Positions 37,800 to 48,376 of a stretch of DNA of 64,000 nt are shown here, in pieces. The DNA lies in NCBI RefSeq assembly GCF_000615285.1, contig NZ_BALU01000008.1, positions 36,151 to 100,150 of the forward strand. The letters are read 5' to 3'. How positions within the stretch are numbered: position 1 is the first letter of the stretch; every line of letters starts with the position of its first letter. A program made the translations under genes and the position numbers. Below the pieces are notes generated by a model that was not told where the DNA came from, ran no database searches, and saw nothing but the letters and a program-made list of their open reading frames with translations. The DNA comes from Lactobacillus kitasatonis DSM 16761 = JCM 1039. GTDB taxonomy: Bacteria > Bacillota > Bacilli > Lactobacillales > Lactobacillaceae.

Positions 37800-39917
37800 A
37801 TGCCTACTAAAGCAAAGAGTAAACCAAAAACTAAAAAACGTAAGAAAACCTTGGTAATTGTGGAGTCACCTGCAAAGGCCAAGACAATTGAAAAATATTT
37901 AGGTAGAAACTATCATGTAATCGCTTCAAAAGGTCATATTCGTGATTTACCTAAATCTCAAATGGGAATTGATTTTGACGATAACTATAAGCCAAAATAT
38001 ATTTCTATTCGCGGTAAAGGTGACACTATTAAAGAATTAAAGAGCGAAGCTAAGAAAGCTAAAGAAGTATATCTAGCTTCCGACCCCGATCGTGAAGGGG
38101 AAGCTATTGCATGGCACGTAGCCCATGCTCTTAATTTGGATAAAAATGCCAAAAACAGAGTAACTTTCAACGAAGTTACTAAAGACGCTGTAAAAGAAAG
38201 TTTTAAACATCCTCGCACCATTGATATGGATACGGTTGATGCGCAACAAGCCCGTAGAGTTTTGGACAGAATTGTAGGTTATTCTCTTTCTCCAATTCTT
38301 TGGGCTAAGGTTAAGAAAGGCTTGAGTGCAGGTCGTGTTCAATCTGTTGCTTTAAAGCTTGTTATTGACCGTGAAAAAGAAATCAAAGATTTTAAACCAC
38401 AAGAATATTGGTCAATTGATGCCGAATTTAAGAAGGGTAAAGAAAGCTTTAAGTCTGCTTTTTACGGTGTTGATGGCAAGAAGAAAGATTTGCCTAATAT
38501 TGATGCGGTCAAAGAAGTTTTGGCAAAGATCGATAAGAAGAAAGACTTTGAAGTTGCCAAGGTTGTTTCAAGACAACGTCGTCGCCAACCAGCAGCTCCA
38601 TTCACTACTTCTACCATGCAACAAGAGGCTAACAAGCGCTTGGGGTACAGAACTCGTAGAACTATGAGCATTGCTCAACAACTGTACGAAGGAATTAGTT
38701 TGGGTAAGCAAGGCACTGTTGGTTTGATTACCTACATGAGAACTGACTCTAAGCGTACTTCACCTGTTGCTCAACAAGAAGCTTCTAAGTTCTTGCATGA
38801 AAAATATGGTGCTGAATATGCTGCCAAAAGTCAAAGACACTTCAAGAACCAAGAAGATGCCCAAGACGCCCACGAAGCTATTCGTCCTACTAGCGTTTAC
38901 AGAACACCAGAATCACTTAAGAGTGTGCTTACGACTGAACAATATCGTTTGTACAAGTTGATTTGGTCAAGATTTGTAGCTAGTGAAATGACTCCAGCTG
39001 TTTATGACACTGTTAGAGCTGACATCGTACAAAACGGTGTCATGTTTAGAACTACTGGTTCTAAGATGAAGTTTGCTGGTTTTACAAAAGTTTACGATAA
39101 CCAACAAGAAAAGAATGTTGACTTGCCAGATTTAGAAGAAGGCGATAAGGTCCGAATGGCTAAGTCTGATAACAAGCAACACTTCACTCAACCACCAGCA
39201 CGTTATACTGAAGCTAGTTTGGTACATGCTTTGGAAGAAAATGGTGTAGGTCGTCCATCAACTTATGCACCAACAATTGATACGATTCAACGTCGTTACT
39301 ACGTCAAGCTTGAAGGTCGTTCAATCGTGCCAACAGAATTAGGCGAAATTGTTGATACCTTAATTGAACAATTCTTCCCAGATATTGCTAACGTTGACTA
39401 TACTGCTCATCTTGAAGACGAACTTGACGAAGTCGAAGATGGTAAAAAGCAATGGGTTAACGTTGTCGATGAATACTACCAACCTTTCAAGAAGGAATTG
39501 AACAAGGCAGATAGTGAAATCGAAAAGGTTCAAATTAAGGATGAACCAGCTGGATTTAACTGTGATATCTGTGGTGCGCCAATGGTAATCAAGATGGGCC
39601 GTTACGGTAAGTTCTATGCTTGTTCACGCTTCCCAGATTGTCGCAATACTAAGCCAATCGTTAAAGAAATTGGTGTTATTTGTCCAAAATGTGGCAAGGG
39701 TCAAGTAGTTGAAAAGAAGTCTAGAAGAAATCGTAAATTCTACGGTTGTTCTCGTTACCCAGAATGTGACTTTGTTTCTTGGGATAAGCCAATTGGCAGA
39801 AACTGTCCAAATGATGGCCACTTCTTGGTTGAAAAGCACTCAAAGAAGGGTCCAGTAATTCTCTGTCCAAACGGCGATTATCGTGAAGATCCACAAGAAG
39901 ATGAAACTGATAAGTAA
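37800..39917 (+). CDS. topA: DNA topoisomerase I
   Basis: Type IA topoisomerase relaxing negative supercoils. TOPRIM domain with [18 protein letters not shown] and the acidic [14 protein letters not shown] (about 80), catalytic Tyr in [10 protein letters not shown], gate motif [27 protein letters not shown]. At the C terminus are two four-Cys zinc ribbons (CDICGAP...CSRFPDC and CPKCGKG...CSRYPEC) and a third degenerate one with only two Cys (NCPNDG...LCPNGD). AAGGAGG 6 bases upstream decides for the ATG at 37800. The N terminus is unusually Lys-rich. 705 residues. Confidence 0.97.
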   Translation: MPTKAKSKPKTKKRKKTLVIVESPAKAKTIEKYLGRNYHVIASKGHIRDLPKSQMGIDFDDNYKPKYISIRGKGDTIKELKSEAKKAKEVYLASDPDREGEAIAWHVAHALNLDKNAKNRVTFNEVTKDAVKESFKHPRTIDMDTVDAQQARRVLDRIVGYSLSPILWAKVKKGLSAGRVQSVALKLVIDREKEIKDFKPQEYWSIDAEFKKGKESFKSAFYGVDGKKKDLPNIDAVKEVLAKIDKKKDFEVAKVVSRQRRRQPAAPFTTSTMQQEANKRLGYRTRRTMSIAQQLYEGISLGKQGTVGLITYMRTDSKRTSPVAQQEASKFLHEKYGAEYAAKSQRHFKNQEDAQDAHEAIRPTSVYRTPESLKSVLTTEQYRLYKLIWSRFVASEMTPAVYDTVRADIVQNGVMFRTTGSKMKFAGFTKVYDNQQEKNVDLPDLEEGDKVRMAKSDNKQHFTQPPARYTEASLVHALEENGVGRPSTYAPTIDTIQRRYYVKLEGRSIVPTELGEIVDTLIEQFFPDIANVDYTAHLEDELDEVEDGKKQWVNVVDEYYQPFKKELNKADSEIEKVQIKDEPAGFNCDICGAPMVIKMGRYGKFYACSRFPDCRNTKPIVKEIGVICPKCGKGQVVEKKSRRNRKFYGCSRYPECDFVSWDKPIGRNCPNDGHFLVEKHSKKGPVILCPNGDYREDPQEDETDK

Positions 39918-39948
39918 AATTTAAATATAAAGAAATAAAGGTGATTTG

Positions 39949-41265
39949 ATGCCAAAAAATGTTACTGTAATTGGAGCAGGATTAGCCGGAAGTGAAGCTA
40001 CTTGGCAATTAGCTAAGCGCGGAATCCATGTTGACCTCTATGAAATGCGTCCCAAGAAAGAGACACCTGCACATGAAACTGGTGAATTTGCAGAGCTTGT
40101 TTGTACAAACTCAATGCGCTCCAACCAATTATCTAATGCGGTTGGTCTTTTAAAAGAAGAAATGCGTCATATGGATTCATTAATTATGAAGGCTGCTGAT
40201 AAGACTCAAGTTCCAGCTGGTGGCGCATTGGCTGTTGACCGTGATAGTTTTAGCAAGTATGTAACTGATACACTTCGCAGTCTTGATAATGTAACTGTCC
40301 ATGAAGAAGAAATTACCGAGATTCCAGAAGATGGCATTACAGTCATCGCGACTGGTCCGCTTACTAGTGATGCATTGGCTGAAAAGATTCAAGAATTTTC
40401 AGGTACCGATAGTCTTCATTTCTTTGATGCGGCTGCTCCAATTGTTGCTGCAGATTCAATTGACATGGATATTGTTTACAAGAAGTCTCGCTATGATCGT
40501 GGCGAAGCAGCTTATTTGAACTGTCCAATGACTAAGGAGCAATACGAAAAGTTTGCTCATGAATTGATTAATGCGGAAACTGCTCAACTTCATGGCTTTG
40601 AGAAGAATGACGTATTTGAGGGATGCATGCCAATCGAAGTAATGGCTGCTCGTGGTGCTAAAACAATGTTGTTTGGTCCACTAAAGCCTGTGGGTTTGGA
40701 AGATCCTCATACTGGTGAGACTCCATATGCCGTAGTTCAATTACGTCAAGATAATGCAGCTGCTTCAATGTATAACATTGTTGGTTTTCAAACTCACTTG
40801 AAGTTCGGGGAACAAAAGCGCGTATTCTCAATGATTCCAGGTCTTGAAAATGCTCGTTTCGTTCGTTACGGTAAGATGCATAGAAATACTTACATGGCTT
40901 CTCCAGACGTTTTAAATGCTAGTTATGAAGCAAAAAATAGACCAGGTTTATTCTTTGCTGGTCAAATGACAGGTGTAGAAGGCTATGTAGAAAGTGCCGG
41001 TAGTGGTTTAGTTGCCGGTGTTAATGCGGCAAGAGAAGCTTTAGACGAAGATACTGTTGCCTTTCCAAAGGACACTGCATTAGGTTCAATGGCTAATTAT
41101 ATAACCACTACAAGTGCTAAGAATTTCCAACCTATGAATGCTAGCTTTGCTCTTTTACCAGCTCTTGAAGGAAAGAAGATCCGTAAAAAGCGTGAGCGTC
41201 ACGAAAAAATTAGTGAACGTGGCTTGGCTAGTTTAGATAAATTTAAGGCAGAAGTCTTAGACTAA
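39949..41265 (+). CDS. trmFO: Methylenetetrahydrofolate-tRNA-(uracil-5-)-methyltransferase TrmFO
   Basis: TrmFO (formerly Gid) makes m5U54 in the T loop of tRNA with methylene-THF and FAD. The FAD-binding [20 protein letters not shown] (residues 5-24), [29 protein letters not shown] (about 50) and C-terminal [22 protein letters not shown] (about 340) motifs are diagnostic. AAAGGTGAT precedes the ATG at 39949. 438 residues. The stop overlaps the xerC start by one base. Confidence 0.97.
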   Translation: MPKNVTVIGAGLAGSEATWQLAKRGIHVDLYEMRPKKETPAHETGEFAELVCTNSMRSNQLSNAVGLLKEEMRHMDSLIMKAADKTQVPAGGALAVDRDSFSKYVTDTLRSLDNVTVHEEEITEIPEDGITVIATGPLTSDALAEKIQEFSGTDSLHFFDAAAPIVAADSIDMDIVYKKSRYDRGEAAYLNCPMTKEQYEKFAHELINAETAQLHGFEKNDVFEGCMPIEVMAARGAKTMLFGPLKPVGLEDPHTGETPYAVVQLRQDNAAASMYNIVGFQTHLKFGEQKRVFSMIPGLENARFVRYGKMHRNTYMASPDVLNASYEAKNRPGLFFAGQMTGVEGYVESAGSGLVAGVNAAREALDEDTVAFPKDTALGSMANYITTTSAKNFQPMNASFALLPALEGKKIRKKRERHEKISERGLASLDKFKAEVLD

Positions 41266-42176
41266 TGAAAAATGAAAAGGATGAACTACTAGATCAATTT
41301 ATCTCCTATTTAAGGTTTGAGCGCGGTTATAGTGAAAAAACGGTAGAGTCTTATTCGACTGATTTGTACGAAGAAAAGAAGTTCTGGCAACAGAATGGCG
41401 GCTTTAATGGCTGGCAAAAGGTGACTGAACGAGATATTCAAATTTATTTGCAACATTTGGCAGATAGAAAACTTGCTCGCAGCAGCCAGGGAAGACAAAT
41501 GTCGAGTTTGCATTCGTTTTATCGCTTTTTAATTAAAAGACGGATTATCAAAATTGATCCGACTCAGACGATTGTCGTCAGACGTGGTGAAAAAAAGTTG
41601 CCGCAATTTTTTTACCAGCCTGAAATAAAGCAGGTGTTTGATTCTTTGCAAGGAGATAAGCCGTTAACGGTTCGTAATTTGGCCTTGTTTGAATTATTTT
41701 ATGCGACGGGAATGCGAGTTAGCGAAGTTAGCGGCTTGACTTTAAAACAAATCGATTTAGACTTGAATACAATTTTAGTTCACGGAAAAGGTAACAAGGA
41801 TCGTTATGTTGCCTTTGATGATCGGGCTAAAAACTCCCTGCTTAATTATTTGAATAATGCTCGTCCATGCTTATTGAAGGATAAAGATGAACAACATGTT
41901 TTCTTAAGTAATCAAGGGAAAGCAATCAGCGTTCGCGGAATTCAATATGTCATGCAAAAAACTTTTAATCAAGCAGGGATAAGTGGTAAAGTACATCCAC
42001 ATGAGCTTCGTCACACGTTTGCGACAGCAATGTTAAATAATGGTGCAGATATGCGTAGTGTGCAAGAATTGTTAGGACACAGTAGTTTATCTGCTACTCA
42101 GATTTATACGCATGTGACAATGGCTCATTTAAAATCAGATTATGAAAAATATTTTCCTCGTAATGAAGAAAGTTGA
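41265..42176 (+). CDS. xerC: Site-specific tyrosine recombinase XerC
   Basis: Partner of XerD in chromosome dimer resolution. Catalytic residues: Arg in TGMRVSEVSGL, Lys in GKGNKDRYVAF, HELRHTFATAML, GHSSLSATQIYTH with the nucleophilic Tyr. N-terminal core-binding domain residues 5-95. 303 residues. The trmFO-xerC-hslV-hslU order is the Firmicute codV-clpQY arrangement, which identifies it as XerC rather than XerD. Starts within the trmFO stop codon. Confidence 0.95.
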   Translation: MKNEKDELLDQFISYLRFERGYSEKTVESYSTDLYEEKKFWQQNGGFNGWQKVTERDIQIYLQHLADRKLARSSQGRQMSSLHSFYRFLIKRRIIKIDPTQTIVVRRGEKKLPQFFYQPEIKQVFDSLQGDKPLTVRNLALFELFYATGMRVSEVSGLTLKQIDLDLNTILVHGKGNKDRYVAFDDRAKNSLLNYLNNARPCLLKDKDEQHVFLSNQGKAISVRGIQYVMQKTFNQAGISGKVHPHELRHTFATAMLNNGADMRSVQELLGHSSLSATQIYTHVTMAHLKSDYEKYFPRNEES

Positions 42177-42185
42177 GGTTTAATA

Positions 42186-42710
42186 ATGACAACAATTTGT
42201 TCAGTAAGATTTAACGGCAAGACTGCTATTGCAGGTGATGGGCAAGTTACTTTAGGTGAAAAGGTAATTGCTAAAGCTACTGCAAGAAAGATTCGTAGAA
42301 TCTACCATGACCGTGTAGTCATTGGTTTTGCCGGTGGTGTAGCCGACGCAGTAAGTTTACAAGAAATGCTTGAAGGTAAGCTTGAAAGCTACAGCGGTGA
42401 TTTGCGTCGTGCTGCCGTTGAAATGGCACAAGACTGGCGTAAAGACCCAGCTTTACAAAAGTTAAACGCAATGCTTATTGCTTTTAACGATAAAGACCTT
42501 CTACTTATTTCAGGTAATGGTGAAGTGCTTGAACCAGATGAAAATGTTGTGGCAATTGGTTCAGGTGGTAATTTTGCTCAAGCTGCTGCGATTGCGATGA
42601 CTCGTCATGCTAAAGACATGAAGGCTGATGAAATTGCTCATGAAGCAGTTAAGATTGCATCAGGCATTGATGTGTTTACTGACGATCAAATTATTACTGA
42701 CGAAATTTAG
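42186..42710 (+). CDS. hslV: ATP-dependent protease subunit HslV (ClpQ)
   Basis: Proteolytic ring subunit of the HslUV protease. After Met removal the N-terminal Thr ([23 protein letters not shown]) is the nucleophile, and the substrate-lining [23 protein letters not shown] follows. The C-terminal [13 protein letters not shown] is typical. 174 residues. AGGTTTAATA before the ATG gives only a short Shine-Dalgarno. It is 9 bases after xerC and 11 bases before hslU. Confidence 0.97.
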   Translation: MTTICSVRFNGKTAIAGDGQVTLGEKVIAKATARKIRRIYHDRVVIGFAGGVADAVSLQEMLEGKLESYSGDLRRAAVEMAQDWRKDPALQKLNAMLIAFNDKDLLLISGNGEVLEPDENVVAIGSGGNFAQAAAIAMTRHAKDMKADEIAHEAVKIASGIDVFTDDQIITDEI

Positions 42711-42721
42711 GAGAAAAAATA

Positions 42722-44119
42722 ATGGCTATTAAGACCCCAAAAGAAATAGTTAGAATCTTAAATGAATATATTATTGGTCAAGATGAAGCAAAGAAGTCAG
42801 TAGCGATTGCTCTTTACAACCGTTACCGAAGAATGCAACTTAATAAAAAGATGCAAAAGGAAATCACACCTAAGAACTTGCTGATGGCTGGTCCTACTGG
42901 TGTTGGTAAGACTGAAATTGCTCGTCGTTTAGCAGATATCGTTGACGCTCCATTTGTTAAAGTTGAAGCTACTAAGTTTACTGAAGTTGGTTATGTTGGT
43001 CGTGATGTTGAATCAATGGTCCGTGACTTGGTTAGCGAAGCCGTTCGTATGGAAGAAAAAGACCAATTTGAGCGTGTAAAGCCACAAGCCACTAAGGAAG
43101 CTAACAAGCAATTGGTCCGTCTTCTTGCACCTGGTGTTAAACGTGAAAATCGTGAAAGCCAAATGCAACAAATGCAAGATATGATGTCAATGCTTATGGG
43201 TGGCGGCAATCAAAATAATAACGATCAAGAAGAAGTTACTGATGAAGTTCGCAACCAAAGAATGGACGTTGCTGAAAAGTTAAACAAGGGACTTCTTGAA
43301 GATCGTGAAGTTACTATTGAAGTTGAACAAGCTCCTAAGGCAAGTCCAATGAGTGACATGATGGGTCAAATGGGCATGGACATGGGTTCAATGCTTAATG
43401 ACATTATGCCTAAGAAGAAAGTTAAGCGTACTTTGCCTGTTAAGGATGCACGTGAAGTTTTAATCCAAGAAGAATCACGCAAGATGGTTGACTATGACAC
43501 TATTTATCAACGTGCCATTGAAAGAAGTCAAAACAACGGTATCATCTTTATCGACGAAATTGATAAGATTATTGCTGGTAACAAGCGTAATTCTGGTGAA
43601 GTTTCTCGTGAAGGTGTTCAAAGAGATATCTTGCCAATCGTTGAAGGTTCAACTGTAAATACTAAATATGGTCCTGTATCAACTGACCATATTCTTTTCA
43701 TTGCAGCTGGTGCCTTTGCTGAAAGTAAGCCAAGTGATTTAATTCCTGAATTACAAGGTCGTTTCCCAATTCGTGTTGAATTAAACGCTTTGACTAAGGA
43801 TGACTTTGTAAAGATCTTGAAGGATCCACAAAACTCACTTCTTAAACAATATGTTGCCTTAATGAAGGCTGATGGAATCAAGTTAGTCTTTACTCAAGAA
43901 GCAGTTGATAAGATTGCTGAAATTGCCTTCGATGTTAACCAAGGTACTGATAATATTGGTGCAAGACGTCTTTCAACTATTCTTGAAAAATTGCTTGAAG
44001 ACGTTCTTTACGAAGGTCCAGACATGGAAATGGGTGAAATCACCATTACTGAAGCTTATGTTGAAGATAAATTAGGTGATATCATTACCAACAAGGACTT
44101 AACTAAGTTTATCTTGTAA
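42722..44119 (+). CDS. hslU: ATP-dependent protease ATPase subunit HslU (ClpY)
   Basis: AAA+ unfoldase partner of HslV. Walker [14 protein letters not shown] (about 57), pore motif region [13 protein letters not shown], a Met-rich intermediate domain (about 110-240, with [17 protein letters not shown] and [15 protein letters not shown]), Walker [12 protein letters not shown] (about 275), sensor 2 [10 protein letters not shown], and the C-terminal LTKFIL tail that inserts into HslV. 465 residues. GGAGAAAA lies before the ATG. The gene is followed by a terminator; codY, which follows clpQY in Bacillus, is absent. Confidence 0.97.
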   Translation: MAIKTPKEIVRILNEYIIGQDEAKKSVAIALYNRYRRMQLNKKMQKEITPKNLLMAGPTGVGKTEIARRLADIVDAPFVKVEATKFTEVGYVGRDVESMVRDLVSEAVRMEEKDQFERVKPQATKEANKQLVRLLAPGVKRENRESQMQQMQDMMSMLMGGGNQNNNDQEEVTDEVRNQRMDVAEKLNKGLLEDREVTIEVEQAPKASPMSDMMGQMGMDMGSMLNDIMPKKKVKRTLPVKDAREVLIQEESRKMVDYDTIYQRAIERSQNNGIIFIDEIDKIIAGNKRNSGEVSREGVQRDILPIVEGSTVNTKYGPVSTDHILFIAAGAFAESKPSDLIPELQGRFPIRVELNALTKDDFVKILKDPQNSLLKQYVALMKADGIKLVFTQEAVDKIAEIAFDVNQGTDNIGARRLSTILEKLLEDVLYEGPDMEMGEITITEAYVEDKLGDIITNKDLTKFIL

Positions 44120-44125
44120 AATACA

Positions 44126-44150
44126 AAGGCAGTCATTGACTGCTTTTTTT
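44126..44150 (+). terminator. Terminator of the topA-hslU operon
   Basis: The inverted repeat GCAGTCA / TGACTGC with a minimal loop and a run of eight T follows the hslU stop by 7 bases. Confidence 0.85.
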
Positions 44151-44186
44151 CTTGCCTAAAATTTACTCTAACTTATCGGATCATTA

Positions 44187-44213
44187 TGTTAGAATAGAGT
44201 AAAAGCGATTACA
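44187..44213 (+). promoter_or_regulatory. Extended -10 promoter with a CcpA-type cre site, upstream of the aldose epimerase gene
   Basis: TGT-TAGAAT (-10 at 44190-44195) is followed at once by TAAAAGCGATTACA (44200-44213), which matches the cre consensus TGWAARCGNTWWCA at 13 of 14 positions by eye. A cre overlapping the start site predicts glucose repression. Confidence 0.5.
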
Positions 44214-44259
44214 TTCTAATTTTTGTTATTTGATTTGATAGGTAAGGATAAATAAAATT

Positions 44260-45156
44260 ATGGATTATACAATTGAAAATAATATGATCAAAGTGGTTAT
44301 TTCAGACCACGGTGCTGAAATTCAAAGTGTAAAAGGTGCTCACACCGGTGAAGAATATATGTGGCAAGCTGATCCAGAAATTTGGGGCAGACACGCACCT
44401 ATTCTTTTCCCAATTGTCGGTCGTTTAAAGAACGATGAATACACTTACAAGGGTAAGACCTATCACCTGGGTCAACATGGTTTTGCTAGAAACTCTGACT
44501 TTGAAGTTGAAAACCACACTCAAGAAAGCATTACTTTCTTATTGAAAGATAACGAAGAAACTCGTAGAGTTTACCCATTTAAGTTTGAGTTCAGAGTTAA
44601 CTACAATTTGATGAACAATTTGCTTGAAGAAAATTTCAGTGTTGTTAACAAGTCAGACGAAACAATGATCTTCGGTGTTGGTGGTCACCCAGGTTTCAAT
44701 TTACCAACAAAGAACGGTGAAAAGAAAGAAGACTATTACTTCGACATGCACCCATCTGTAGCACGTGTTAGAATTCCTCTTAAGAATGCTAGCCTTGATT
44801 GGGAAAATCGTTCATTGGCATCAACTGATAGTATGATCGCTTTAAGTGATGACTTGTTTAAGAATGATGCATTAATTTACGAATTACACGGACATGATAA
44901 CAAGGTTTCACTTAGAACCGATAAGAGTAAGTTCCACATTAACATTTGGACCAGAAATGCTCCATTTGTAGGTATTTGGTCACAATACCCAAAGACTGCA
45001 AACTATGTCTGCATCGAACCATGGTGGGGTATCGCAGACCGTGACGATACAGATGGTAAACTAGAAGATAAATATGGCATGAATCACTTGGAACCGGGCA
45101 AGGAATTCCAAGCAGGGTTCAGTATTACTTACCACTCAGATTCAGATCCTGAATAA
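44260..45156 (+). CDS. Aldose 1-epimerase family protein (LacX-like)
   Basis: The 298-residue protein belongs to the galactose-mutarotase superfamily, LacX branch. Visible: ENNMIKVVISDHGAEIQSVKG at the N terminus, GRHAPILFPIVGRLKNDEYTYKG (about 43-65), the His in LGQHGFARNSDFEVE (about 73) and FGVGGHPGFNLP (about 145), and WTRNAPFVGIWSQYPKTANYVCIEPW near 235. LacX-like proteins are thought to act on hexoses or hexose phosphates, often with lac/gal genes, but none are here. It stands alone with its own promoter and terminator; the cre site suggests a catabolic role. Confidence 0.88.
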   Translation: MDYTIENNMIKVVISDHGAEIQSVKGAHTGEEYMWQADPEIWGRHAPILFPIVGRLKNDEYTYKGKTYHLGQHGFARNSDFEVENHTQESITFLLKDNEETRRVYPFKFEFRVNYNLMNNLLEENFSVVNKSDETMIFGVGGHPGFNLPTKNGEKKEDYYFDMHPSVARVRIPLKNASLDWENRSLASTDSMIALSDDLFKNDALIYELHGHDNKVSLRTDKSKFHINIWTRNAPFVGIWSQYPKTANYVCIEPWWGIADRDDTDGKLEDKYGMNHLEPGKEFQAGFSITYHSDSDPE

Positions 45157-45170
45157 TAAATATGAACTAT

Positions 45171-45203
45171 AAGGCGTTTAATTTATTAAACGTCTTTTTT
45201 TCT
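45171..45203 (+). terminator. Terminator of the aldose epimerase gene
   Basis: AAGGCGTTTAAT / ATTAAACGTCTT, a stem with one G-T pair and a run of seven T. Confidence 0.85.
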
Positions 45204-45257
45204 TGTTCCATTTCACCTAAAAATGTATATTTGTAAGGAAAAGAAAAGAGTGGGAAT

Positions 45258-46525
45258 ATGAATGACAAAAAAATAGTTGATCTGTTAGTTAGATATAAGC
45301 AGCTAACTTTTATTAAAATATTGCAACAGACAATGGTTTCGATTTTTCCATTTGCCTTAATCGGAACATATTGCTGGGCTTTAGTTAATAGTTTTTTATC
45401 GACAAATAGTTTTTTGGCCGTTTAACTAACATCGCTAAATGGTTTCCAGCACATAATTTCGCTGGTGCTATTGTTAATGATATTAGTTTAGCTACAACCG
45501 GCGTTTTAGCGCTTTATGCAGCTTTTATCAGTGCGGAGTTAACTATGCGGCATTATAGTAAAAACTCTAGTATCGTGGGCATTGCCAGTGTTGCGTCGTA
45601 TATTTTAATATTTATTCATACGATTCGTAACACGCAACAGTATGAAATGAATTACTATAATGCTACCTGGTTCATTGTAGGTATTGTTGTTGGCTATTTT
45701 GTAGGTTGGATTTTTGCTAAACTTGGTCATAATATTCCGGAAGTTAAGGATAGAGATCTTGTTAAAACAATTATTATTAATATCAAACCATTGCTAATTG
45801 TTTTGGCTGGAGCCTTAATTATTCACTTGGGTTTTGCTACATATCGACAATATCAGATGGATAGAATAATTGCTCAAAGCGTATCTACGGTAGCTAACCA
45901 GCACAGTAGCTATGGCTTATCAATTTTGATTTCATTGATAACTACTTTTACCATGTGGTTAGGTTATGCTGGTACGCTAAACTTTAGCAGTAATATTTTT
46001 GGTAATGAATCAATTGCTAACTTGTCGTATGCTTTGTCACATAAAACGCCCTGGAATATTCCTTATCCATATACCTTGCAAGCACTATTTAACGGATTTG
46101 GAGGGATAGGTGGCGTTGGTGCAACCTTAGCATTAGTTATTGCGTTAATTTTATTCAGTAATAAAAGACAAAAACGAGAAATAGCAGTTACTAGTGCGGC
46201 ACCAGTATTTTTCAATGTCAATCTTGCTCTTGTAGTTGGTATACCGACTATTTTGAATCCTATTTATGTTATTCCATTTGTCTTATCACCAATAGTTAAT
46301 ATGCTTTTGGGCAGTGTCGCTATTTTGTTAAAAATGTTTCCACCATTGGTTTATCCAGTTCCAGATGGTATTCCCGGAATCTTGGGACCTTTGATGGGAA
46401 CAGGAGGTAATATCGTAGTCTTAATTTATACGATTTTCATTTTAATAGTAGATGTCATGATCTACATACCTTTTGTGAAGTTAGATAATAAAGTAGCTAA
46501 AAAATACGAGGAAAGTTTAAAATGA
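45258..46525 (+). pseudogene. PTS sugar EIIC permease (cellobiose/lactose type), frameshifted
   Basis: The gene starts MNDKKIVDLLVRYKQLTFIKILQQTM with a GTGGGAA-type ribosome site and stops after about 55 codons (TAA near 45425). Restoring one base there (LAV-stop becomes LARLTNIAKWFPAHNFAG) joins it to the long second frame ending at 46525. That frame has about nine hydrophobic segments and the EIIC hallmark FFNVNLALVVGIPTILNPIYVIPFVL (normally with a catalytic-site Glu near FNINEP, here NVNLAL, so that residue is altered). About 422 residues when repaired. No EIIA or EIIB gene is next to it. It overlaps the next gene by 4 bases. Confidence 0.8.
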
Positions 46526-47376
46526 AAAGATACAAAAAATGGCTTTACCTAATACTAATTTTAGTGGCAACTATTGCTTGTGCTGTTCCAGCCGCAGTTT
46601 ATGCGAGAAATAATGCTGATAAATTGCAGATACGGCGTGACTCACGGATGTCACCGGTCATTATGATTCCGGGTAGTTCTGCTTCTGTAAATCGTTTTGA
46701 TACTTTAGTACAAAAAATCAATCAAAGAGATCGCAGAAATCATAGTTTGCTTAAGGTTTATGTTAAAGAAAATGGCCAAATGATTTTTACGGGTAGAATT
46801 CGCCGTAATGATAATGAACCATTTATTGTAGTTGGTTTTCAAAATAATCATGACGGCTACAGCAATATCAAAAAGCAAGCACGTTGGTTTAACATGGCCT
46901 TTAATGAATTAAAGCAAAGATATAGTTTTAACAATTTTAAAGCAATAGGACACTCAAATGGTGGTTTGAATTATACTGCATTTTTAGAAAATTATTTCAA
47001 TACTACAAGCAATAGACTGATTAGAGTGAACGTCTTGATGACAATTGGTTCACCATATAACTTTGCGGAAACTTTGAATCGTCCTACGCAAATGCTCAAA
47101 GACTTTGTCAAAAATAGAAAAAACTTGCCTAAGTATTTGACGATGTATTCCGTTGCCGGGACTAAGAACTACGTGGCTGATGGTATCGTTCCTGTCTCGA
47201 GTGTAGAAGCAGGTAAGTATATCTACCAAGGCGCAGTTAGACATTATACGCAAATAACGGTTACGGGACGTTTAGCTCGACATTCAGAACTGCCTCAAAA
47301 CAATCAAGTTCTGCAGTTAATTGAAGAGTACGTTTTAAATAATAATCGAGGTAGAGGTCCATCTCCAAGAAATTAA
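46522..47376 (+). CDS. Alpha/beta hydrolase, DUF915 family, membrane-anchored or secreted
   Basis: A 284-residue protein with an N-terminal signal or anchor helix (WLYLILILVATIACAVPAAVYA, about 7-28), the oxyanion region PVIMIPGSSASVNRFDTL (about 45), the nucleophile elbow GHSNGGLNY (Ser about 149) and a late His in RHSELPQNNQVLQLIEEYV. This is the DUF915 type of lactobacilli, a lipase/esterase-like fold of unknown substrate. It starts inside the EIIC stop (ATGA overlap), so its translation was coupled to the now broken permease. Basic protein; a signal-peptidase site after VYA is possible. Confidence 0.85.
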   Translation: MKRYKKWLYLILILVATIACAVPAAVYARNNADKLQIRRDSRMSPVIMIPGSSASVNRFDTLVQKINQRDRRNHSLLKVYVKENGQMIFTGRIRRNDNEPFIVVGFQNNHDGYSNIKKQARWFNMAFNELKQRYSFNNFKAIGHSNGGLNYTAFLENYFNTTSNRLIRVNVLMTIGSPYNFAETLNRPTQMLKDFVKNRKNLPKYLTMYSVAGTKNYVADGIVPVSSVEAGKYIYQGAVRHYTQITVTGRLARHSELPQNNQVLQLIEEYVLNNNRGRGPSPRN

Positions 47377-47383
47377 ACAAACT

Positions 47384-47419
47384 AAAAGACGACTGTTCGA
47401 GTGAACAATCGTCTTTTTT
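47384..47419. terminator. Bidirectional terminator between the DUF915 and Xer-like genes
   Basis: AAAAGACGACTGTTC / GAACAATCGTCTTTTT with a GAGT loop, between convergent genes. Confidence 0.9.
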
Positions 47420-48227
47420 AGTCTAATGAAAAGTTTTCAGTTTCAACATAAAGCGTCATATTCTTGCGGTAGTAAGTGAGTGATTTTAGTGTAATCCGTA
47501 AAGTCTTTAATATGTCATTATCAGATAACTGGTGATTAGAAAGGATAGAATAAACAAAGCTCATCCGTAATTTATGAGTAGTAAGAGGCATGCCGATTAT
47601 TTTTCTATCGGGTGCTATTCTCTGATTAATGTTGAAGTCTGATGCATATGGTTCGCCGTTTTTACGAGCAAAGATATAAGGATCGTCGCTTTTAGAATAG
47701 TCAGTATGATCTTTAATATATTGTTTAACTTCTTCACTATCAATTTGCCTAAGTAAATCATTTGTCTTTAAAACGACAATTTCTTTCGGCTTAAAACCAG
47801 CTACAATTGCTGCCATCATTTTGATGGTTTCGGGATGAATGTCTTTGTTTTGGGTTAAATCAGGTAAATATGACATCCAGTTGATAATATATTTTTGCTT
47901 ACGGTCAAACTTATTGCCACGCAAGGTCAATAGCGGGTAGGTGATAATGTAGCCATATTCACTTAGAAAGATGAAATACATTTTTATATGGCTGAGATAT
48001 TTGTTAACTGTGTTGCTCTTAAAATTTAGCGTAGTTTCAAGAGAATCTAAAAAGTTGCGGATGTCACCAGCTCTAACGTCATTTACATTAGCATCTGGAC
48101 CTACGTTAGCAGCGTAATAATTCCAGAAGGTAGTAATGGATTTGTCGGCTAAAGAAATAGTTGAATCTGCTAGTTTCTTCTTCTTTTTGCAATATGTGCG
48201 AAACTCTTTTTCGTAAGGAAAGTTCAT
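47418..48227 (-). CDS. Tyrosine recombinase-like protein with altered catalytic residues
   Basis: The 269-residue protein has the fold pattern of a tyrosine recombinase: a SAM-like core-binding domain (about 1-95: STISLADKSITTFWNYY, NTVNKYLSHIKMYFIFLSEYGYI) and a C-terminal catalytic-like domain. HxxR is kept in LTTHKLRMSFVYSIL (about 215) and Tyr candidates lie in SLTYYRKNMTLY. The first catalytic Arg (normally GxRxxEL) is replaced by Lys in GFKPKEIVVL, and the LGH motif reads LRITLKS, without His. It is therefore probably weak or inactive as a recombinase. AAAGGGTGA precedes the ATG. No phage, att repeat or transposon genes adjoin. Function unknown. Confidence 0.75.
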   Translation of the reverse strand: MNFPYEKEFRTYCKKKKKLADSTISLADKSITTFWNYYAANVGPDANVNDVRAGDIRNFLDSLETTLNFKSNTVNKYLSHIKMYFIFLSEYGYIITYPLLTLRGNKFDRKQKYIINWMSYLPDLTQNKDIHPETIKMMAAIVAGFKPKEIVVLKTNDLLRQIDSEEVKQYIKDHTDYSKSDDPYIFARKNGEPYASDFNINQRIAPDRKIIGMPLTTHKLRMSFVYSILSNHQLSDNDILKTLRITLKSLTYYRKNMTLYVETENFSLD

Positions 48228-48331
48228 AAAATCACCCTTTCTTTTTATTAATTATATCATTTTCAAGTATATTGTTACTGAATTAGTACTTGATAAATTC
48301 TGACGCTTGTTGTATATTCAATATGTTAACT

Positions 48332-48376
48332 AAATAGGTGATGACGTTCACCATTAACCGAGAAATCTAATGACGT
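48332..48376 (+). promoter_or_regulatory. Fluoride riboswitch (crcB motif)
   Basis: AGGTGATGACGTTCACC, ATTAACC, a short hairpin loop and CTAATGACG follow the crcB consensus order (GGCGAUG-type stem, AUAAAC, pseudoknot strand, UAAU). It lies directly before two crcB genes, which is its usual regulon. Confidence 0.88.
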
